In this document: positions 26,825-36,742 of the stretch, in pieces
Position numbering within the stretch: position 1 is the stretch's first letter
Layout: each line of letters opens with the position of its first letter
Origin: Actinopolyspora lacussalsi subsp. righensis
GTDB taxonomy: Bacteria; Actinomycetota; Actinomycetes; Mycobacteriales; Pseudonocardiaceae
NCBI RefSeq assembly: GCF_900116555.1
Contig: NZ_FPAT01000008.1
Span: 1-64,000, forward strand
Length of the DNA stretch: 64,000 bases
Direction of reading: 5' to 3'
Made by a program: the position numbers and the translations under genes
Notes under the pieces: generated by a model
Databases searched by the model: none
Told to the model about the DNA's origin: nothing
Seen by the model: the letters and a program-made list of their open reading frames with translations, nothing else

Positions 26825-27249
26825 GATGTCCCTCCCGTGGTTGCTGCCGTTCGCACCGCACACGCTACGCGGAGAGATCACGATGTCCCGAGGCACCACG
26901 GCGATTCCCTCGGTCGTGCTAACCACCCAGCACGCCGGGCACGCGGGCATCCCGCGCGAAACGCTCGACGGACGAACCTCGACCTGACCGGCACCGTGCC
27001 CGTTCCGAGCCAGGTGCCCGCACGCGGCGCCGGGGCGGCTCTGCCGAATGCCCCTGGCTTCGCGTGGTGGGAAGGTGGACTCGACGCGGGGGACACGGCT
27101 CCGCGGTGGGTATTCCGGGCGGGGACTGCCGAATCGCCGTACTCGTCGGTAACCTGTGTGCGATTCGGTGGTCCGACACATCCGTTCCGAGTGTCGAGCG
27201 CGGGTGCGCGAACCCCCACGGGCAACACAACCGGCAGGAAGCGAGCAGT
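26825..27249. other. Divergent promoter gap
   Basis: 425 bases between divergent starts of the holin-like and LLM oxidoreductase genes. No gene seen. The repeat GGCACCGTGCCCG / CAGGTGCCCG around 26990-27020 could form a hairpin but has no clear role. Confidence 0.35.
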
Positions 27250-28296
27250 ATGCGGATCGGGATGCCGCTGAACTACAGCGGGGGATTCAAGGAGACGGTC
27301 GACGAGCTGGTCGACTACGAAAAGGCCGGACTGGACATCGTCTACGTTCCGGAGGCGTACTCGTTCGACGCGGTCAGCCAGTTGGGGTTCATCGCGGCGC
27401 GCACCGAACGCCTGGAGATCGCTTCCGGCATTCTGCAGGTCTACACCAGGACACCGACGCTGACCGCCATGACCGCGGCCGGACTGGACTTCGTCTCGGG
27501 CGGACGGTTCACGCTGGGCATCGGCGCCTCCGGACCACAGGTGATCGAGGGCTTCCACGGGCTGCCCTACAAGGCACCGCTGGGACGCACCCGGGAACTG
27601 GTCGAGATCTGCCGCAAGGTGTGGCGGCGGGAGAAGGTCACCCACGAGGGCAAGCACTACAACATTCCCCTGCCAGCCGAAGAGGGAACGGGCCTCGGCA
27701 AACCACTCAAGCTGGTCAACCACCCGGTCCGGGAACGGATCCCGATCATGATCGCGGCGATCGGCCCCAAGAACGTGGCGATGACCGCGGAGATCGCCGA
27801 GGCGTGGGAACCGATCTTCTACGTCCCGGAGAAGGCCGCCGAGGTGTGGGGGGACTCGCTGGCCGAGGGCCGCGCGAAGCGGGACGCCACACTGCCGGAG
27901 CTGGACACGGTGGTACAGGCACCACTGGCCATCGGTGAGGACCTGGACGAGCTGCTCGACTCGATGCGCCCGATGCTGGCGCTCTACATCGGCGGCATGG
28001 GCGCCAAGGGCAAGAACTTCTACAACAACCTGGCCCGGCGCTACGGCTACGAGGCCGAGGCGGAACGAATCCAGGACCTCTACCTGGACGGCAAGAAGGA
28101 CGAGGCGGCAGCGGCGGTGCCCCGCGAACTGCTGACCAAGACCTCGCTGATCGGGCCGGAGAGCCATGTGCGCGAGCGCATCGCCGCGTTCCGCGAGTCG
28201 GGCGTGACCACCCTGAACGTGACGCCGTTGGCGGGCAGCGCCGCCGAGCGCACCGCGCTGATCGAGCGGGTGCGCCACCTCGCGGACGAGGCCTGA
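27250..28296 (+). CDS. LLM class F420-dependent oxidoreductase
   Basis: 348 residues of the luciferase-like TIM-barrel family. MRIGMPLNYSGGFKETVDELVDYEKAGLDIVYVPEAYSFDAVSQLGFIAARTERLEIASGILQVYTRTP and GGRFTLGIGASGPQVIEGFHG are standard for the F420 branch found in mycobacteria and other actinomycetes. It should use reduced F420 to act on an unknown substrate. ATG at 27250 was chosen for the GGAAGCGAG ahead and because the family begins MRIG/MKIG. Single-gene unit with its own terminator. Confidence 0.85.
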   Translation: MRIGMPLNYSGGFKETVDELVDYEKAGLDIVYVPEAYSFDAVSQLGFIAARTERLEIASGILQVYTRTPTLTAMTAAGLDFVSGGRFTLGIGASGPQVIEGFHGLPYKAPLGRTRELVEICRKVWRREKVTHEGKHYNIPLPAEEGTGLGKPLKLVNHPVRERIPIMIAAIGPKNVAMTAEIAEAWEPIFYVPEKAAEVWGDSLAEGRAKRDATLPELDTVVQAPLAIGEDLDELLDSMRPMLALYIGGMGAKGKNFYNNLARRYGYEAEAERIQDLYLDGKKDEAAAAVPRELLTKTSLIGPESHVRERIAAFRESGVTTLNVTPLAGSAAERTALIERVRHLADEA

Positions 28297-28303
28297 ACGA
28301 CCT

Positions 28304-28341
28304 CCCTCCCGCGCCTGTCAACTCCGACGGGCGCGGGAGGG
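28304..28341 (+). terminator. Terminator after the LLM oxidoreductase
   Basis: CCCTCCCGCGCC (28304-28315) and GGCGCGGGAGGG (28330-28341) form a 12-bp stem with a 14-base loop between convergent genes. Confidence 0.75.
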
Positions 28342-28353
28342 GCTTCGGCCCGC

Positions 28354-29397
28354 TCAGTCCGCGTTGAGCACCCGTACCGGTGTGCCCGCCAGAAACTGCC
28401 GGATGTCCTCGACCGTTTCGATGAAGAACGCCCGATAGGTGTTCTCCGAGACGTAACCGATGTGTGGAGTCAGCACCGTGCGAGGCGCGTGGCGCCACGG
28501 ATCGTCCTCGGGGAGCGGCTCGCGCTCGAAGACATCGATCCCGGCCCCACCGATACGCCCCTCGTGCAACGCGGAAAGCAATTCCCGCTCGTCGACGATC
28601 GGGCCGCGGGAGGTGTTGACCAGTATGGAGTCCGGCCCCAGCAGGTCGAGCTCGGCTCGCCCCACGAGTCCGCGGGTTCGCTCACCGAGTTTGGTGTGCA
28701 CGGTGACCACATCGGAAGCGGCGAACAGCTCCCGCTTGTCCACGGCCCTGGCACCCGCCTGCCGAGCACGCTCCGCGGTGAGGTTCTCGCTGAAGGCGAG
28801 TACCTCCATGCCGAACGCACGTCCCACCGTGGCGACCTGCGCACCGACGCGTCCGAGCCCGAGGACGCCGAGCGTGGCGCCCGCGAGGTCCTTGCCGACG
28901 GTGTGCTGCCAGCCACCGGTACGCACGGCCCGGTCCTCCCTCGGGATCGCTCTGGCCACCGCCAGGATCAACCCCCACGTGAGTTCCGAGGTGGTGCTCC
29001 AGTCGGCTCCGGCTCGCATGCCGTTACCGGTACCGCACACCGTCACACCCAGTTCGGCCGCTGCCGCCGTGTCGATGGCCGCGTTTCCCATACCGGTGGT
29101 TACCAGCAGCTTCAGGTTCGGCAACGCTCGCAGCACTTCCGAGGGGAAGGCGGTCCGTTCCCGCATCGCCGCGATCACGTGGAACGGTTCGAGCCCGCGT
29201 ACCAGTTCCGCCGGATCAGCGATGTGCTCGTCGAACACGGTCACCTCGGTGTTCGCGGGCAGGGTGTGCCAGTCACCGAACTCGCGGGCGACGTGCTGAT
29301 AGTCGTCGAGGACGGCGATCCTGACAGTGGTGTCCGCACTCGCGATGAGGTCCTCGACGGCGGAACCGTCCCGGTCTGGTGTGCTGTCGGCTCGCAT
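28354..29397 (-). CDS. D-isomer specific 2-hydroxyacid dehydrogenase family protein
   Basis: 347 residues. NAD site GATLGVLGLGRVGAQVATVGRAFGMEV, then the catalytic Arg in VNTSRGPIVDE, Glu in GAGIDVFEREPLPEDDPW and His in LTPHIGYVSE. It should reduce or oxidise a 2-keto/2-hydroxy acid with NAD(P)(H); the substrate is unknown. The first 25 residues are a poorly conserved extension; a GTG at VRIAVLDDYQ would give the family core. ATG at 29397 has GGGAG four bases ahead. Monocistronic as far as seen. Confidence 0.85.
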   Translation of the reverse strand: MRADSTPDRDGSAVEDLIASADTTVRIAVLDDYQHVAREFGDWHTLPANTEVTVFDEHIADPAELVRGLEPFHVIAAMRERTAFPSEVLRALPNLKLLVTTGMGNAAIDTAAAAELGVTVCGTGNGMRAGADWSTTSELTWGLILAVARAIPREDRAVRTGGWQHTVGKDLAGATLGVLGLGRVGAQVATVGRAFGMEVLAFSENLTAERARQAGARAVDKRELFAASDVVTVHTKLGERTRGLVGRAELDLLGPDSILVNTSRGPIVDERELLSALHEGRIGGAGIDVFEREPLPEDDPWRHAPRTVLTPHIGYVSENTYRAFFIETVEDIRQFLAGTPVRVLNAD

Positions 29398-29598
29398 GTG
29401 GCTCCCGGTTGGTGATCGGAGTTCTGCGGGTGTCCGGTTGCTCGTTCGATCGGCCACACTACCGCCCGCCGTAGGGCGCGAAGTTCTCGGAACGGTCACC
29501 GATCTCGGAATCATCACCGGCCGCGACGATCTCCGGGAGGGGCGCACCGCACGGGACCGTCCGTCGATGCCGGGGCACGCCCCGGGAGACTGGTCCTC

Positions 29599-30387
29599 GT
29601 GAATACGTCGACCTTGTTCCACCTGCTTCCCTCGGAGTCCTACCACTCGGGCCCGGAGGAGGCCATCGGCGCGGACTCACTGGAGCGGGAGGGGTTCGTG
29701 CACTGCTCACCGGATCCGGAGACGACCTTGGCCGTGGCCAACACGCTCTACCGTTCCGCCGAGGAGCAGCTGGTGCTGCTCGAACTCGACGCCACGGCGT
29801 TGTCCGCGCCCGTACGCTGGGAACCTCCCACACCGGCACCCCCGGAAGGCGTGGCGTCGGAAACCCTGTTCCCCCACGTCTACGGCCCACTGGACCGGGC
29901 GGCGGTTCGTGAAGTGCGCTACGCGCGGCGGGACACCGACGGACGTTTCGTCTCGTTCGAAGCCAGGGGTGCCACCGCCGAACTGCTGGACCTGCTGCCG
30001 CACCCGGAGGGCGGCTGGTACCGGCGCACCTGGACCTGCGCCACGACCGCTCATCCACCGGATCGTGGTCCACGCCCCAGCGCGACGGCGATCCACTACC
30101 TGCTGCCCGCCGGGGAACGCTCGCGGTGGCACCGGGTCGAGTCGGACGAGTTGTGGATGTGGCACGCGGGGCCGGCGCTGCTGTTGCACGGCGCGGGCGA
30201 CGGTGCGGAGCCGGCGGACCGGACGGAGACGGTCACGCTGGGGGCCGAGCTGGCGGCGGGCCAGCTGCCCCAGTCACTTGTTCCCGCCGGCAGCTGGCAG
30301 TGTGCCGAGAACACCGGGGACGCCGACATCCTGGTCAGTTGCGTGGTATCTCCCGGCTTCGACTTCGCGGACTTCCGAATGATCTGA
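29599..30387 (+). CDS. DUF952-cupin (DUF985) fusion protein
   Basis: 262 residues, two domains. N-terminal DUF952 (about 1-110: LFHLLPSESYHSGPEEAIGADSLEREGFVHCSPDPE...) and C-terminal cupin_5/DUF985 (about 125-262: LLDLLPHPEGGWYRRTW, SATAIHYLLPAGERSRWHRVESDELWMWHAGPALLL, and VSCVVSPGFDFADFRM). Neither has a firm function; the cupin part resembles sugar-epimerase-like folds. The fusion itself may link the two. GTG at 29599 has only a weak GGGAG ten bases away. Confidence 0.8.
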   Translation: MNTSTLFHLLPSESYHSGPEEAIGADSLEREGFVHCSPDPETTLAVANTLYRSAEEQLVLLELDATALSAPVRWEPPTPAPPEGVASETLFPHVYGPLDRAAVREVRYARRDTDGRFVSFEARGATAELLDLLPHPEGGWYRRTWTCATTAHPPDRGPRPSATAIHYLLPAGERSRWHRVESDELWMWHAGPALLLHGAGDGAEPADRTETVTLGAELAAGQLPQSLVPAGSWQCAENTGDADILVSCVVSPGFDFADFRMI

Positions 30388-30585
30388 CTCCGCCGTCGAT
30401 GGAGTTCGGGGCTCCGGAAGCGATCGGTTCGATGCCCGGTGTGCCGGTGTGGCGCTGAGTCGGGTGGGTCTGAAGGGTTCGGTGCCGACGAACCGTCGCT
30501 CGACCCAGCTCATCGCCAGCAGGGCGATCACGATCGTTCCGGTGCCCGTGGTGGCCGTGACCGCGAAGACCGCAAGAGAATTCAC
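30274..30585 (-). CDS. Possible small membrane protein
   Basis: 103 residues if started at GTG 30585. One hydrophobic stretch (VNSLAVFAVTATTGTGTIVIALLAMSWVERR) at the N-terminus, then a polar tail. Third codon positions are G/C-rich, and GGGGGTGG lies about eight bases before the GTG. Against it: the last 114 bases overlap the convergent DUF952-cupin gene and I know no family. It may be a remnant. Confidence 0.3.
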   Translation of the reverse strand: MNSLAVFAVTATTGTGTIVIALLAMSWVERRFVGTEPFRPTRLSATPAHRASNRSLPEPRTPSTAESDHSEVREVEAGRYHATDQDVGVPGVLGTLPAAGGNK

Positions 30586-31043
30586 CAGCAACCACCCCCG
30601 AGGATGCTTCGGCTCTGTGTCCGCGCTCGCGCAGCGACTCCCGCGAGGGCTGACGCGGGAATTCCGGTCGGAAGAATTGACCGTTTCGAGCGTGTCGACT
30701 CCTCGACAACGGTAACGGCTCACGCGGAACATCGCTGGCCGGGAAACTGGACTCTGCGATCAGGTGAGTAGCGGATCATCGCGCCGCGGAGCGCGAACAT
30801 CGGCATCGTGTCGGCCACCTCGCTGAAGTCACCGGTTGTCCGCTCACGAGAGACCCACCCTGCTCTCAAGGGCACGCTGTCACGGGGAACGCCCGTCCGG
30901 GTCAGCGAGTGGTTCCCGCGGTTCCCGGCGGTTCGACGACGAGCGCGCCGGGACTCGTGGCGGTAACATCTTCCCGGCGAATCGCGAGTGAGCTCCCGAA
31001 TCGTTCGCCACCGCCGAACACCTCGCCGGAGAGGGGCGATACG
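30586..31043. other. Gap without a clear gene
   Basis: About 460 bases, no frame with convincing codon bias and start. It presumably holds the promoter for the short membrane protein gene that follows. Confidence 0.35.
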
Positions 31044-31292
31044 GTGCGGAACTACGCGGTCCACCTGATCTGCCATCTGCTCGTCGTGCTGGCCGGGCTC
31101 GCCGGTGGGATCGCGACCGGGCTGTGGTTGTTCGACGGCAACGCCGCCGCGGGATGGTTGGCACTGCTGGCACTGGTCGTGGCGCTGGGAGTGCTGGCAC
31201 TGCAGGCGGGCCACCTCCGGCGCGAACGAGCTTTCGCCGCGCCGCGTGGCTCACGTGGACGTCGCACCCTGCCGGAACCGGGAACGCGCTGA
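31044..31292 (+). CDS. Small two-helix membrane protein
   Basis: 82 residues. Two hydrophobic segments, AVHLICHLLVVLAGLAGGIATGLWLF and GWLALLALVVALGVLALQAGHL, then a basic tail (RRERAFAAPRGSRGRR). GTG at 31044 is preceded by GGAGAGGGG. No family recognised. It is followed by a strong terminator shared with the convergent oxidoreductase gene. Confidence 0.55.
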   Translation: MRNYAVHLICHLLVVLAGLAGGIATGLWLFDGNAAAGWLALLALVVALGVLALQAGHLRRERAFAAPRGSRGRRTLPEPGTR

Positions 31293-31323
31293 AAAACCGC
31301 GAACCCGGGGGAATCGGCGCCCG

Positions 31324-31355
31324 TACGACGGTGCCCTGGGGCAGGCACCGTCGTA
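31324..31355. terminator. Bidirectional terminator
   Basis: TACGACGGTGCC / GGCACCGTCGTA, 12-bp perfect stem with an 8-base loop, between two convergent stops. Confidence 0.8.
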
Positions 31356-31382
31356 ACCGATCGGCCCGAGGGGACGAGAAGC

Positions 31383-32453
31383 TCACCGTGTCCGAGGAAG
31401 CGCGACCACCGAACCGTCAGCGGCCGAGCGGCGTGCCGCCTCGATCACTTCGAGTCCCCGCAGTGCGTCGGCCGGATCGACCGGCGGGGCGACCCCCGAG
31501 TCCAGTGTTCGCACGACTCCGGCGTAGAAGTCCTGATAGCGGCCGGGCCTGCTGGGCCAGGGACGGGTCTCGGGGCCGACACCGATCGAGCCCCAGTTCT
31601 CCCTCGGTTCCTCGCCCCACCCCGGCTCGTCGGGAAGACTCCCCTGCCGCAGTGCCGCTTCCTGCGGATCCAGTCCGTACTTGGTGAACGCCGCTCGATC
31701 TCCCAGGACCCGAAACCGTGGCCCCTGCTGGGCGGCGAGTTTGCTCACCCAGAGGTGACTGTGCTGACCACCGGTGTGCCGCAGCGCCACGAAGGTGTCG
31801 TCATCGGCGGCCACGTCGGGACGAATGGTGTCCATCTCCGCGTAGACGGATTCGACGTCGCCGAACAGACACAGTGCCTGATCGATGAGGTGGCTGCCCA
31901 GGTCGTACAGCACACCACCGGCCTCGCCCGGACCTCCCTGATCGCGCCAGGAGTTCTTGGCCTCGGGAACCCAGCGTTCGAACCGGGACTCGAACCGGTG
32001 CACCCGTCCCAGCGAGTCGGAGTCGAGGAGTTCCCGAACGGTGAGCATGTCGTTGTCCCAGCGACGGTTCTGGAAGACGGTCAGGGGCACCCCGCGGTCC
32101 TCGGCACGCGAGATCAGTTCTCTGGCCTCTTCCGCTGTGGGGGTGAACGGCTTGTCGACCACGACCGGAAGTCCGGCGTCGAGCGCACGCGCGGCCAGTT
32201 CCGCGTGGCTGCTGTTGGGAGTGGCGATTACGACGAGATCCAGTTCCTCCGCCCGCCGGAACAGCTCCGTGGCATCGGAGTGCACGTGAGTGTCCGGGTA
32301 CTGTGACGCCACCTGCTCCGCCCGTTGCCCGCTGGAGGTGACCACGGCATCCAGCCGCAATCGCGGCTGCGCCGCGATGAGCGGGGCGTGAAAGGCGGAG
32401 CCCGCCAGACCGTAACCGAACAGACCGACCCGAAATCGTCCCTCCGAATCCAT
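31383..32453 (-). CDS. Gfo/Idh/MocA family oxidoreductase
   Basis: 356 residues. N-terminal NAD(P) Rossmann fold (RVGLFGYGLAGSAFHAPLIAAQP), the EKP-like motif as VVVDKPFTPTAEEA near residue 98, and the C-terminal alpha/beta domain with GGVLYDLGSHLIDQALCLFG, whose Asp and His are catalytic in this family. The family acts on sugars, inositols and related polyols; this member resembles the YdgJ/scyllo-inositol dehydrogenase-like group but the substrate is open. ATG 32453 is the first in the frame. Confidence 0.85.
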   Translation of the reverse strand: MDSEGRFRVGLFGYGLAGSAFHAPLIAAQPRLRLDAVVTSSGQRAEQVASQYPDTHVHSDATELFRRAEELDLVVIATPNSSHAELAARALDAGLPVVVDKPFTPTAEEARELISRAEDRGVPLTVFQNRRWDNDMLTVRELLDSDSLGRVHRFESRFERWVPEAKNSWRDQGGPGEAGGVLYDLGSHLIDQALCLFGDVESVYAEMDTIRPDVAADDDTFVALRHTGGQHSHLWVSKLAAQQGPRFRVLGDRAAFTKYGLDPQEAALRQGSLPDEPGWGEEPRENWGSIGVGPETRPWPSRPGRYQDFYAGVVRTLDSGVAPPVDPADALRGLEVIEAARRSAADGSVVALPRTR

Positions 32454-32465
32454 GTCCCCATTACA

Positions 32466-33236
32466 TCAAGCGGGCCACCGGTCCCCGCTGTGCCCGTCTC
32501 GGACGGAGTCGCCGCTCGCACGGCGGACGGGGATTTCCGGGTCGAGAGCGGTCCCCGGCATCGACAGATCGCGTCCGGGGCGGACCAGCCCGGTTTCGTA
32601 GGCCAGGATGACGAGCTGGGTGCGCGAACTCAGGTTGAGTTTCTGCATCACGTGGTAGACGTGCGACTTGACGGTCAACTCGGCCAGTCCGAGGCTCTCG
32701 GCGATCTCGGCGTTGGATCCCCCGCGCGCCACCTGGAGCAGCACGTCTCGTTCCCGATCGGTCAGCGGCGCCAGTTCGAGCGAGGCGTCGCGCATCTCCA
32801 ACGCGGCGAACCGGTGCAACAACCTGCGCGTGACGCTCGGGGCGAGCAGGGCGTCACCGGATGCCACGGTGCGAACGGCGCGGAGCAGTTCCTCCGGCGG
32901 CGCGTCCTTGAGCAGGAAACCGCTGACTCCGGCCCGCAGTGCGGAGTAGACGTACTCGTCCAGGTCGTGGACCGTCAGCATGATCACGGCTGTACGTCCG
33001 TGCGTGGTTCGGACGATCTCGTCCGCCGCGACGATGCCGTCGGTACCGGGCATCCGTATGTCCATCAGCACCACGTCCGGCATGCGTCGCCGAACGGCGG
33101 CCACGGCACTGCGCCCGTCATCCGCCTCGGCTGTCACCCGAAGATCCGGCTCGGCCGACAGCAGGGCCACCAACCCACCACGAATCATCGCCTGGTCATC
33201 GGCGACCAGCACGTCCGTGACCGACTGCGTCACCAC
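32466..33236 (-). CDS. NarL/FixJ-type response regulator
   Basis: 256 residues. Receiver domain with acidic pocket near the start (VLVADDQAMIRGG), phospho-acceptor Asp in VVLMDIRMPGTDG, Thr in MLTVHD and Lys in FLLKDAPPEELL; LuxR helix-turn-helix LAPLTDRERDVLLQVARGGSNAEIAESLGLAELTVKSHVYHVMQKLNL. The last 45 residues after the helix-turn-helix are an unusual Arg/Asp-rich tail. Its kinase gene lies directly upstream with a 17-base gap. GTG at 33236 or 33233. Confidence 0.9.
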   Translation of the reverse strand: MVTQSVTDVLVADDQAMIRGGLVALLSAEPDLRVTAEADDGRSAVAAVRRRMPDVVLMDIRMPGTDGIVAADEIVRTTHGRTAVIMLTVHDLDEYVYSALRAGVSGFLLKDAPPEELLRAVRTVASGDALLAPSVTRRLLHRFAALEMRDASLELAPLTDRERDVLLQVARGGSNAEIAESLGLAELTVKSHVYHVMQKLNLSSRTQLVILAYETGLVRPGRDLSMPGTALDPEIPVRRASGDSVRDGHSGDRWPA

Positions 33237-33253
33237 CTACGGACCTCCTCGGA

Positions 33254-34573
33254 TCACCCCGGGTCCGAAATTTCCGGGCACGGTAGCACGGCGGACAAGT
33301 GAAACCCGTTCGGAACAGGATGCGCCGTCAAGGTCCCGCCGAGCAACGACACCCGCTCACGAAGTCCGATCAAACCGTGCCCGGTGGAACCGGAATCGCC
33401 CTGCGCCACCGGGCCCGCACCATTGTCCGTCGAACGAGCCCGCCCGAGGAAATCGTTGGTGTGATTGTTCACCTCGATGTCCAGTCCGGATGCCCGGTAG
33501 CTCAACGACACGCGCGCGTACCCCCGCCCGGCGTGCTTGAGCACATTGGTCACCGCCTCCTGGACCACCCGATAAGCCGTCATCTCCACCCCCGGATCCA
33601 GCTCGCGCACCCGGCCGACGCGCTGCAGTCGCCAGGCGACGCCGGTCCCACGCACCGAATCGATCAACTCGTCCAACTGCGCCAGCCGCGGCGTGGGGGT
33701 GCGATCGGCGCCGCTCCCGGAGAAGGCACCTTCATCGGAACCGGATCCGTCCTCGGAACCGTCCCTGCCGTCGGGGACGGCACCGTCCTCGGTTTCTCCG
33801 CCGGGAACCGCGCGCAACGCGCTGACCAGCTGACGCATCTGTTCCAACGAGGAACGTGAGGTCTTCTCGAGCTCCCGGAGCGTGTCCCTGGCGTGGTCGG
33901 GATCGCGATCCACCAACGAGCGAGCCACTCCGGCACGCAGCGCCACCACCGAGAGATTGTGCGAGACGATGTCGTGGAACTCGCGGGCGATGCGGGCCCG
34001 TTCCACGGCCGCCGCCTCCCTGGCGAGCTGGTCCCGTGCCCGGTCGAGCAGATTCACCGCCTGTTCGAGCTGTGCGGCCTGCCTGCGTTTGATCCGCATG
34101 GCCCTCCCCCAGCCGAGCACCATGACCACGTTGACCAGTGCGCCGAGCAGCATCACCGTGGCGGCGTACGGCGACATCGAGGGCAACCTGCTGAGGGGCC
34201 AGATCATCGCCACCGCCCCGGCGGCGACCGTGGTGGGGAGCTCGCCCCGCACGCACACCGAGTAGACGCTGATCAGGATGGCCAGATTCAACGGTCCCAC
34301 CGGCTCTTCGAGCCGGGTGAGCACGATGGTGACCGTCACCAGCACCACCAGACTCACCCACGGCAGGAACCGCCGTAACAGCAGTACGCCCAACGCGGGC
34401 AGCCCGAGCGACAACGACCAGCGAAACGTCTCTCCCTGATGCGAGGGCAGGAAGACCACGAGCAGGTGACAGCAGACGAAAACGGCCACCAGTCCGATCT
34501 CCAGCAGTGCTCTGCGCCACCGCTTCGGAATCGGGACCGGTAAGGAGATCGCCTCGGAATTCCCGTCGCGCAA
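33254..34573 (-). CDS. Sensor histidine kinase (HisKA_3, DesK/NarX type)
   Basis: About 439 residues. N-terminal membrane block of five or six helices (LEIGLVAVFVCCHLLVVFLPS through VMLLGALVNVVMVLGWG), a coiled linker, the dimerisation and phosphoacceptor box ARIAREFHDIVSHNLSVVALRAG, and an HATPase domain (VVQEAVTNVLKHA, GHGLIGLRERVSLLGG). An acidic Gly/Asp/Ser insert (EDGAVPDGRDGSEDGSGSDE) sits between the two kinase parts. The stimulus is unknown. TTG at 34573 has AAAGGG seven bases ahead; a TTG at 34612 is the longest alternative. Confidence 0.88.
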   Translation of the reverse strand: MRDGNSEAISLPVPIPKRWRRALLEIGLVAVFVCCHLLVVFLPSHQGETFRWSLSLGLPALGVLLLRRFLPWVSLVVLVTVTIVLTRLEEPVGPLNLAILISVYSVCVRGELPTTVAAGAVAMIWPLSRLPSMSPYAATVMLLGALVNVVMVLGWGRAMRIKRRQAAQLEQAVNLLDRARDQLAREAAAVERARIAREFHDIVSHNLSVVALRAGVARSLVDRDPDHARDTLRELEKTSRSSLEQMRQLVSALRAVPGGETEDGAVPDGRDGSEDGSGSDEGAFSGSGADRTPTPRLAQLDELIDSVRGTGVAWRLQRVGRVRELDPGVEMTAYRVVQEAVTNVLKHAGRGYARVSLSYRASGLDIEVNNHTNDFLGRARSTDNGAGPVAQGDSGSTGHGLIGLRERVSLLGGTLTAHPVPNGFHLSAVLPCPEISDPG

Positions 34574-34733
34574 CAGGGAGCCCTTTCGGAGTACCGGCGT
34601 GGGGATGCACAACAGTACTTGCCCACGCGGTTCCGATCACCCGGGCGAAACGACTTCCGCTGCCGGGTCCGAGTCAGGGGCGATGTCCGGGTCAGGAGGC
34701 GATCCCCACGGAGATCCGGCCGAGGAGGTCCCG

Positions 34734-35366
34734 CTAGTAACCTCGATCCTTCCACGCACGCAACTGCGGCCGCTCGGTGGCGATCGTGGTGCTGGGGCCG
34801 TGCCCGGGACGGACGATGGTGTCGTCCGGCAGCGTGAACAACCGGTTCGAGATCGACTCGATGATCACGTCGAAGTCCGAGTAGGAACGCCCCGTGGCGC
34901 CCGGTCCCCCCGCGAAGAGGGTGTCGCCGGTGAACACCGTGTTCAGTTCCGCCGAGTACAGACTCACCGCACCGGGGGCGTGCCCCGGGGTGTGCAACAC
35001 CCGCAGGCCGGTCCCGGCCGCTACACCGATCACCTCGCCATCGGCCAGCATCCGGTCCGGTTCCCGGTTCGGATGCGTCATCCGCCAAAGCACCGAGTCA
35101 TCGGGATGCAGCAGAATCGGCGCTCCCACGGCGTCGGCCAGTTCGGGAGCGAACCGGACGTGGTCGTCGTGGCCGTGGGTGGCGATGATCGCCGACACGT
35201 CACGGTCCCCGACGAGTTCCAGGATCGCGGTCACGTCGTGCGGGGCGTCCACGACCACGCACTCGTGGTCGTCGCCGATCACCCAGACGTTGTTGTCGAC
35301 CTCGTGGGTCTGCCCGTCCAGTGAGAACGTGCCTGAAGTGGTGGTGTGATCGATACGCGCGTTCAC
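34734..35366 (-). CDS. Metallo-beta-lactamase fold hydrolase, partner of MscR
   Basis: 210 residues. Metal site HGHDDH, the later [30 protein letters not shown] and PGHGPST. Its GTG start overlaps the stop of the mycothiol-dependent formaldehyde dehydrogenase gene by four bases. The same pair is found in M. tuberculosis (Rv2259-Rv2260), so a role in hydrolysing S-formylmycothiol or a related mycothiol thioester is the best guess. No signal peptide. Confidence 0.85.
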   Translation of the reverse strand: MNARIDHTTTSGTFSLDGQTHEVDNNVWVIGDDHECVVVDAPHDVTAILELVGDRDVSAIIATHGHDDHVRFAPELADAVGAPILLHPDDSVLWRMTHPNREPDRMLADGEVIGVAAGTGLRVLHTPGHAPGAVSLYSAELNTVFTGDTLFAGGPGATGRSYSDFDVIIESISNRLFTLPDDTIVRPGHGPSTTIATERPQLRAWKDRGY

Positions 35367-36448
35367 AACATCACCACCGAACGGAGGACATCGCCACTGC
35401 GCATCTTTCCGAAGGCGGATTCCACCTCGCCCAGCTCGATCTGCTCGGTGACGAACTTCTCCAACGGCAGTCTGCCCTGCAGCGACATCTCGATCAACGT
35501 GGGAAAGTCCCTGGTGGGCAAGCAGTCGCCGTACCAGCTCGACTTCAACGCACCACCTCTGGCGAACACGTCCAGCAGCGGTAGATTCAGCCGCATGTCG
35601 GGCGTGGGAACCCCGACCAGCACGACCGTGCCCGCCAGGTCGCGGGCGTAGAACGCCTGCTCGTAGGTGCGCGGACTGCCAACGGCCTCGACCACCAGAT
35701 CCGCACCGAATCCGTCGGTGACTTCGCGGATCACCGCGACCGGATCGGTCCGACCCGCGTCCACGGTGTGGGTGGCGCCGAATTCACGGGCCCACTCCAA
35801 CTTGCGTGGGTCGGTGTCGACGGCGATCACCCGACGTGCTCCGGCCATGACAGCACCTGTCACCGCACCGTCGCCCACACCGCCACAACCGATCACGGCC
35901 ACCGAGTCCCCGGGCCCCGCGGCCCCGGTGTTGACGGCAGCACCGATACCGGCCATCACACCGCAGCCGAGCAGACCGGCCACCTCGGGACGCGCGGACG
36001 GGTCGACCTTGGTGCACTGTCCCGCTGCCACCAGGGTTTTCTCCGCGAACGCACCGATTCCCAGGGCGGGGGACAGCGGGGTGCCGTCGCGCAGCGTCAT
36101 CGGCTGGGTCGCGTTGTGGGTGTCGAAGCAGTACTGCGGACGTCCTCGGCGACACGCCCGGCACCGACCGCAGACGGCACGCCAGTTGAGCACCACGAAA
36201 TCGCCGACCACCGGATCGGTGACGTCGGAACCCACCGCTTCCACCACACCGGCGGCCTCGTGCCCCAGCAGGAAGGGGAATTCGTCGCTCACCCCGCCGT
36301 CGCGGTACTGCATATCGGTGTGGCAGACGCCGCACGCCTGCACGCGCACCAGCGCCTCCCCAGGTCCGGGTTCCGGAACCCGGACAGTGGTGACCTCCAC
36401 CGGCCGCTCCGCGCCGGTCGCGACCACCCCACGAACCTCAGTCGCCAC
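35363..36448 (-). CDS. mscR: S-(hydroxymethyl)mycothiol dehydrogenase
   Basis: 361-residue zinc alcohol dehydrogenase of the class that oxidises the formaldehyde-mycothiol adduct, also reducing S-nitrosomycothiol. Catalytic zinc ligands in [14 protein letters not shown] and the downstream Cys; structural zinc cluster [18 protein letters not shown] fold [25 protein letters not shown] at 36448 was chosen because GGAGG lies exactly six bases upstream; the two TTG codons before it fall inside that spacing. Coupled with the metallo-hydrolase after it. This shows the organism makes mycothiol. Confidence 0.92.
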   Translation of the reverse strand: MATEVRGVVATGAERPVEVTTVRVPEPGPGEALVRVQACGVCHTDMQYRDGGVSDEFPFLLGHEAAGVVEAVGSDVTDPVVGDFVVLNWRAVCGRCRACRRGRPQYCFDTHNATQPMTLRDGTPLSPALGIGAFAEKTLVAAGQCTKVDPSARPEVAGLLGCGVMAGIGAAVNTGAAGPGDSVAVIGCGGVGDGAVTGAVMAGARRVIAVDTDPRKLEWAREFGATHTVDAGRTDPVAVIREVTDGFGADLVVEAVGSPRTYEQAFYARDLAGTVVLVGVPTPDMRLNLPLLDVFARGGALKSSWYGDCLPTRDFPTLIEMSLQGRLPLEKFVTEQIELGEVESAFGKMRSGDVLRSVVML

Positions 36449-36742
36449 CAACAACCTCCGGTAATCGAGCGAAACCTCGCGACCTGATCATCGTCGTACG
36501 GCGGGGCCACGAGCACAACCGTGACGCCGGGACCGTCGCTCGATCGAATTGTCGAGGGCCGACAGGCATACTGCCGACGCCATCAACGGCCGATCACACC
36601 GGTAAGCACGCTTAGTCACCGTGAGATCACGCTGCGATTGCGGCGTTCGTCTCGGCCGGAGCCGGCACGCGCCCCGAACTCACGGTGAACACTTCGACAG
36701 GTAGTGCTGTAACGCCGCGACCCCGGAGGAGACAAACAGGAT

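Noticed and set aside
26426-27181. 251-residue reading of the holin-like gene
   Set aside because: The first 119 residues are non-conserved Arg/Pro-rich sequence through the promoter gap; a GTG with a good ribosome site lies at 26824.
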